This document shows positions 59,905 through 64,000 of a stretch of DNA of 64,000 bases, piece by piece. The stretch lies in NCBI GenBank assembly GCA_934462825.1, contig CAKSIP010000003.1:1-64000 (forward strand), given 5' to 3'. Under the pieces are notes generated by a model. It saw only the letters and a program-made list of their open reading frames with translations, was not told the DNA's origin and ran no database searches. How positions within the stretch are numbered: the first letter of the stretch is position 1; each line of letters begins with the position of its first letter. This DNA comes from an uncultured Eubacteriales bacterium (lineage in GTDB: Bacteria > Bacillota > Clostridia > Oscillospirales > CAG-272). The position numbers and the translations under genes are program-made.

Positions 59905-61537
59905 AAAAGCACGGAGCGGCCGGCTGGCGGTGCTGTTGCTTGCGGGCGTTCTTTTTGTCGCTTGCCTTGTGGGATGCGCGCAACAAGAGCCTTTTGTGTT
60001 TGAAGAACGCAACGGGGAAGCCGTGCTTGTCAATTACCGCGGCAAGGGAATCCAAAGCGTTACGGTTCCGGCCGATTGGAACGGGCTTCCCGTGACGGCC
60101 ATTGGCAATTTTGCCTTTGCGCATACTGTTTCTCTGAAAACGGTGATCTTGCCGGACACCGTGCAGTCCGTGGGGGACTATGCCTTTTTGAACTGTGCCG
60201 GCCTTGAAACGATGGCCTTGCCGACCGCGTGTCGCTCGGTTGGCGCGTATGCGTTTTCGGGCTGTTCTTCGCTGACGGAGGCTTCCATGCCCGGCGTGAC
60301 CGAGCTGCCCGAGGGACTTTTCCGAAACTGCTTTGCCCTGCATCGCTTGTCCGCAGGGAAGGCGGTGACTATCGGAGACTATGCCTTTGCGGGCTGCGTG
60401 TCTTTGGAGACTTACGATACCGGAAAGGAAATGGAAAAGCTCGGTTCTCATGTGTTTGACGGCTGTACAGCCCTGCGCCGGATTGATCTCGGCCCTGCCG
60501 TCAAGGAAATAGGAGCGTATTGCTTTTTCGGAAGCGAAGCCTCGGTTTACTTTAATGAAAACAACCGAATGGACAGGCTTCCGGCGCAATGCTTTGCCGG
60601 GTGCTTGGGGGAAGAAATCCGATTGCCGGCAGACCTGTTTTATATCGGCTCCGATTGCTTTTCGGCGTGTACGGCCAAGGTGATTTTTTCGGGCGACCGG
60701 CTCACGGAGCTGTCGGACGGCGCTTTCCGTGATTATCTCGGCGAGACGTTGTCACTGCCGTCCTCTTTGACGCGATTGGGACAGGAGGCGTTTGCCGGGT
60801 GTGTCCGTCTGTCCTCCTTGACTTTGCCGACGAATGTGACATATATGGGGGAAAAGCTATTCTACGATATGACGGGGGAGATTCTGTTTGCCCCCGATGC
60901 GGCGCTTACCGCCCTTTCGGAGAAGGCGTTTTCCGGCTATCAAGGGGCAACGCTTCGCCTCCCCAACTCCCTCTGCCGTCTTGACAAAAATGCTTTTGAC
61001 GGTTGCCGGGCCGATGTGGACTTGACCGATTGCACCAATCTGACCGAGATCGGCACCTACGCTTTTCAAAATTATCGCGGGCGGAAAATTCTGCTGCCCG
61101 ACACCCTGACTAAGGTGGAGACGGAGGCCTTCAGCAGCTGTTCGCAGCTGAAAGAAATCCGCCTGCCTGACAGTGTGACCGAACTGCCGGATATGCTGTT
61201 TGCCAACTGCTTTGAGTTGACTAAAGTTACGCTGGGCAAGCACGTGGAGCGGATCGGCAAGTATACCTTTTATGCTTGTTGGGAGCTGACCGAGATGACA
61301 ACCCCCGAAAGCCTGACGGAAATTGGAGAAAAAGCCTTTTTTGAATGTAACAAGCTCGTTACCGTGCGGCTCAATCGAGGTCTTAAGACGATCGGATCGG
61401 AGGCCTTTCAGAATTGCCCGGCGCTTTTGACAATCTTTTATGCCGGGACGGAGCAGGAATGGAAGGACGTTGTGCTGGTCGGCGGCAAAAGCGCTATCGG
61501 ATACACGACCGTTCTTTGCGCCGATTCCGCATCCTGA
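59882..61537 (+). CDS. Leucine-rich repeat (LRR_5/BspA-like) lipoprotein
   Basis: A 551-residue surface lipoprotein: basic start, hydrophobic stretch and lipobox LVGC (about Cys31). The rest is about 20 repeats of the BspA/Treponema type, for example IGNFAFAHTVSLKTVILPDTV in two parts, with the AFxxCxxLxxxxLPxxVxxIG consensus. Such repeats make right-handed solenoids in adhesion or glycan- and protein-binding surface proteins. A few units (GEEIRLPADLFYIG, GETLSLPSSLTRLG) are irregular. The start overlaps the DUF1836 gene by 23 bases, so the pair is co-transcribed. Confidence 0.85.
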   Translation: MFVSNPSKKARSGRLAVLLLAGVLFVACLVGCAQQEPFVFEERNGEAVLVNYRGKGIQSVTVPADWNGLPVTAIGNFAFAHTVSLKTVILPDTVQSVGDYAFLNCAGLETMALPTACRSVGAYAFSGCSSLTEASMPGVTELPEGLFRNCFALHRLSAGKAVTIGDYAFAGCVSLETYDTGKEMEKLGSHVFDGCTALRRIDLGPAVKEIGAYCFFGSEASVYFNENNRMDRLPAQCFAGCLGEEIRLPADLFYIGSDCFSACTAKVIFSGDRLTELSDGAFRDYLGETLSLPSSLTRLGQEAFAGCVRLSSLTLPTNVTYMGEKLFYDMTGEILFAPDAALTALSEKAFSGYQGATLRLPNSLCRLDKNAFDGCRADVDLTDCTNLTEIGTYAFQNYRGRKILLPDTLTKVETEAFSSCSQLKEIRLPDSVTELPDMLFANCFELTKVTLGKHVERIGKYTFYACWELTEMTTPESLTEIGEKAFFECNKLVTVRLNRGLKTIGSEAFQNCPALLTIFYAGTEQEWKDVVLVGGKSAIGYTTVLCADSAS

Positions 61538-61604
61538 CGGCGAAAAAGAAAGAGAGAGCACACGCGAAATCGCAAGCCAATAAGGGCAAAGCCAAGCGCA
61601 AAGG

Positions 61605-62270
61605 CTACTGTTTCGCCGTACCGTCCGGCGGCAGGGGAGCACCGGCCTGTGTCGGCGTGAAATCGGTCAGAGTGATTTCGCAAGGGGTGTCGGTGCGCGT
61701 GATGGCGATGGGAGCTTGCGTTTTTGGATGGATGAAAACCCGACAGGGGCCAACGGTGACGGCCGTGACGCGTATTCCGTCTTTTTGACAGCTTTCCACG
61801 CGATCTATCGACTCTTTGAGAAACAACACCTGCGCGAGAGCGTCGAGAAAGGGCGGTGCCGCGCCGTCCGGCAGAAAATCATCTACGGCTCCGAGCTTCA
61901 ACCGAAAACGGCCGTTGCTTTCGGCCCGGATGAATAGCCCGGCTATCGTTTCGGGCGAGGTAAACGTCAGAGAAAAAACACGCTCGTTTTCGCTTGGGCT
62001 TTCCGCTTCCAAGCGCCCCGACGCGGTGATTTTGTCGGTTTTCAGAATAAACCCGGCGGAAAAGCGGCCTTGCAGTCCCAAAAGAGGATTTTGGGAGCGC
62101 GGTTGCATGTGGCAGGAAGAAAAAAGAAGCCCGAAGAAAAGCGGAAAGCACAGCAAGGCAGCCCCGATACGCCGGATTTCGGCCGTTCGGAACAGGCGGT
62201 GCGTTGTCCGCCCCTTCGGATACGGAGGCTTGGGGGCAGATGAGAACGAGAAAACGGGACTTTGATTCAT
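61605..62270 (-). CDS. Lipoprotein of unknown function
   Basis: From the ATG at 62270 (AAAGGA seven bases upstream) 221 residues. A long n-region and hydrophobic stretch end in lipobox LFSSC (about Cys53). The mature part reads FSAGFILKTDKITASGRLEAE, in pieces, followed by alternating beta-strand segments (VFSLTFTSPETIAGLFIRAE, FRLKLGAVDDFLPDG), a pattern reminiscent of LolA/LolB-like half-barrels, but I cannot assign a family. It converges with the LRR gene. Confidence 0.6.
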   Translation of the reverse strand: MNQSPVFSFSSAPKPPYPKGRTTHRLFRTAEIRRIGAALLCFPLFFGLLFSSCHMQPRSQNPLLGLQGRFSAGFILKTDKITASGRLEAESPSENERVFSLTFTSPETIAGLFIRAESNGRFRLKLGAVDDFLPDGAAPPFLDALAQVLFLKESIDRVESCQKDGIRVTAVTVGPCRVFIHPKTQAPIAITRTDTPCEITLTDFTPTQAGAPLPPDGTAKQ

Positions 62271-62471
62271 AAAAAATCCTTTCTGTGCCGAAATCGGCGC
62301 CAACGGGAAAAGCCGGCCGTGCTTTTCCGGCACCCTGACGGTTCCATAACACTCTTTTTCATTTTTCTTTTGATTTTTTGACTTTCCTTTTATCCTATGA
62401 AAAAACAAAACCTTTCATGCAAAGAAAGCGAGACGCTGCCGTGGAAATCCATGCCGCGGTTCGCTTTTCTC

Positions 62472-62500
62472 TTGCAAAATACCGAGAAATGTAGTATAAT
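62472..62500 (+). promoter_or_regulatory. Promoter of the DUF5722-like gene
   Basis: TTGCAA, 17 bases, TATAAT. The other part of the 303-base gap (62271-62573) holds only a GGAAAAGC/GCTTTTCC hairpin at 62306-62328. Confidence 0.82.
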
Positions 62501-62573
62501 GTAACATGCAGTTTATAAGGACGCTGTGCGAATCCGATAGCGGTTGCGCAGTACCAAGCAGGAGGGAAAAAAC

Positions 62574-64000
62574 ATGCAGAAAACGAAGAAAAAGAAAAGC
62601 AGTGGCACAGGTAAATTTATGCAGCGCCTACTTGCACTTTGTTGTGCCGTTTTGATGATCTCCTCGATACCGGCGCTGTTTTCCTCCTGCGCGAAAGGCG
62701 GAAAAAAATCGGACGCCAACTTTGTCAGCATTTCCAAAGACGGAAAAAAGATCTCTGTGAAAGCGCCGGTGGAAAACGGAGCCTCCGAGGTGTATTTGAT
62801 GGCGGCCGATTTGTGGCAAACATCGGCGCTGGATGCGCTTGAAATTGCCCCGGCCAAAGTGAAGGGAGGCGAAGCGAGCGCTTCCTTCCGTCCCGACGGA
62901 AATCTGTCGTCGGTGCTTTGCAAGGGCTACTTTTTTGCGGAAAAGACCGGGGACGGCATTTATCGGGCCGTTTCCTCCACCTTTTATGCCACCGATCCCA
63001 AGGCCGTGCATCGCAACGGCGCCGACGTCCGTGAAGATCGTCGTCCGGGGCCGATTAAGGGCGCGGTAGGCAATGTTTCGGGCCTTGTGGAGCTTGGGGC
63101 GAAATATACCTCTGTCACGGTGGACATCGGAAAAATGATGCGCCAAAACGGCGGCATCGGCACCATGGCTTATACATGGAACGGCTTGACGTATTATCTT
63201 TCGCGGGACGCGGTAGAGGCGCTGGACAAGGAAATTCGCGCTTATACCGACGCGGGGATTTATGTAAGCCTTTCGCTGGTGCAGACCGTGCATTATAACG
63301 ATTTGCCGGCCGGTGTGCGCGACATTGCGTTTGTCAGCAGCGCCAAGGCGAATGGCTATGCCTGGAACATGACCACCCGCGAGGGCGCCGGCCGCCTGTG
63401 CGGATTTTTGGACTTTTTGGCGGCGCGTTACGGCAATGGCGGGGAGTACGGCAAGGCCTGTTCCTTCGTTATCGGACACAACGTCAATACGTTCTCTGAC
63501 AACTATGCGAGCAATTTGGCCGTGGATGCTGCCGTGCAGAATTACGTCAATGCCGTGCGTATGGCGTATAATATTCTTTTGTCCCATACGGCGGAGGGGA
63601 AGGTTTACATATCCCTCGGCAACAATTGGAATGTGGCTTCGGCCGGTGGCTGGAACAGCCGTGAGTTTTTGTCGGCCTTTAACAATATGGCTTCGGCCGG
63701 CGGGGACTTTTTCTGGCAGGTGGCGGTTTCGGCCAACGCCTCGGATCTTTCCAACAGCGCCATTTGGGAGGACAGTCTGGTTGCGGAAAATCCGAGCTTC
63801 CTTTCGCCTGCCAATATTGAAATTTTGCAAAATCTATTGGCAACCGACACTTTTATCTGTCGCGGCAGACAGCGGCACCTGCTCCTGACCGATTTTGTCG
63901 TGGGGGGCGGTGATGCGGAAAAGCAGGCGGCTTCCTATGCGTTTGCTTATTATAAATGTCTCGACGTCAATACGGTGGATGCTTTGATTTACGGCCAATT
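62574..64000 (+). CDS. Large lipoprotein resembling DUF5722, 5' part
   Basis: The frame is open from the ATG (GGAGG eight bases upstream) to the window end, so about 475 residues are visible and the C-terminus is missing. A Lys-rich start and hydrophobic stretch end in lipobox FSSC (about Cys39). An Ig-like segment precedes a region with VTVDIGKMM, AYTWNGLTYYLSRDAVEALDKEI in parts, DAGIYVSLSLVQTV, FVIGHNVN and VYISLGNNWNV. This looks like a TIM-barrel glycoside-hydrolase-like fold of the DUF5722 type. Catalytic residues are not established for the family. Confidence 0.7.
   Translation, partial: MQKTKKKKSSGTGKFMQRLLALCCAVLMISSIPALFSSCAKGGKKSDANFVSISKDGKKISVKAPVENGASEVYLMAADLWQTSALDALEIAPAKVKGGEASASFRPDGNLSSVLCKGYFFAEKTGDGIYRAVSSTFYATDPKAVHRNGADVREDRRPGPIKGAVGNVSGLVELGAKYTSVTVDIGKMMRQNGGIGTMAYTWNGLTYYLSRDAVEALDKEIRAYTDAGIYVSLSLVQTVHYNDLPAGVRDIAFVSSAKANGYAWNMTTREGAGRLCGFLDFLAARYGNGGEYGKACSFVIGHNVNTFSDNYASNLAVDAAVQNYVNAVRMAYNILLSHTAEGKVYISLGNNWNVASAGGWNSREFLSAFNNMASAGGDFFWQVAVSANASDLSNSAIWEDSLVAENPSFLSPANIEILQNLLATDTFICRGRQRHLLLTDFVVGGGDAEKQAASYAFAYYKCLDVNTVDALIYGQ

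Overview
The window looks like a chromosome segment from a spore-forming, Gram-positive-type anaerobe of the class Clostridia (Bacillota), probably an uncultured gut or rumen lineage. The signs are a one-step DapL lysine route under a lysine riboswitch, a yybS-gdpP-rplI-dnaB block, a rimP-nusA-rnpM-L7Ae-infB operon, a tilS-hpt-ftsH block, a gerA-type germinant receptor operon, a SpoVM-like peptide, many lipoproteins, and near-perfect sigma-A promoters with 17-base spacers. No rRNA, tRNA, CRISPR array, insertion sequence or prophage was seen.

Layout. 1-1.15 kb: 3' part of a surface B-repeat protein. 1.36-2.2 kb: an esterase. 2.5-7.9 kb (minus): promoter, lysine riboswitch, terminator, then dapA-dapB-dapF-dapL-lysA. 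8.1-11.4 kb (plus): dut, uppP, rnmV and a cation efflux protein. 11.5-13.7 kb: murI and a divergent apbE-type lipoprotein. 13.75-23.4 kb (minus): yybS-gdpP-rplI-dnaB-tilS-hpt-ftsH, with an extra promoter before hpt. 23.6-29.2 kb (plus): transcription/translation operon ending in infB.

29.6-47.2 kb is the accessory part. It holds a 1176-residue lipoprotein with four CBM9/DOMON-like repeats, a noncoding C-rich repeat array, an EEP-family phosphatase/nuclease, a flavin-reductase-like protein with a basic tail, a 104-base tetranucleotide tract, and then six consecutive paralogous metallophosphoesterases. Four of these are lipoproteins with two glycosidase-accessory-like domains in front of the phosphoesterase, and two are leaderless single-domain forms. 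This array is the most unusual gene system here. It may act on phosphorylated glycans or cell-wall polymers, but that is inference.

47.4-54.3 kb is a spore germination and cortex module: gerA, gerC and gerB subunits behind a sigma-G-like promoter, then an amidase and a SpoIID-type protein with peptidoglycan-binding domains. 54.4-57.9 kb is a lipid block (acyl carrier protein behind a possible structured leader, an HdeD-like protein, plsX, a GNAT-like protein). 57.97-58.3 kb holds two very small genes, the second resembling spoVM. 58.4-64 kb carries a small membrane protein, a DUF1836 regulator, an LRR lipoprotein, an unknown lipoprotein and the start of a DUF5722-like lipoprotein.

Two sequence-level themes recur. 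Eight copies of a perfect or near-perfect hairpin share a GTTAAAAA/TTTTTAAC inner stem while the outer stem varies with compensating changes. Short tandem purine-rich repeats (4, 6 or 7 base units) lie in or just before several genes.
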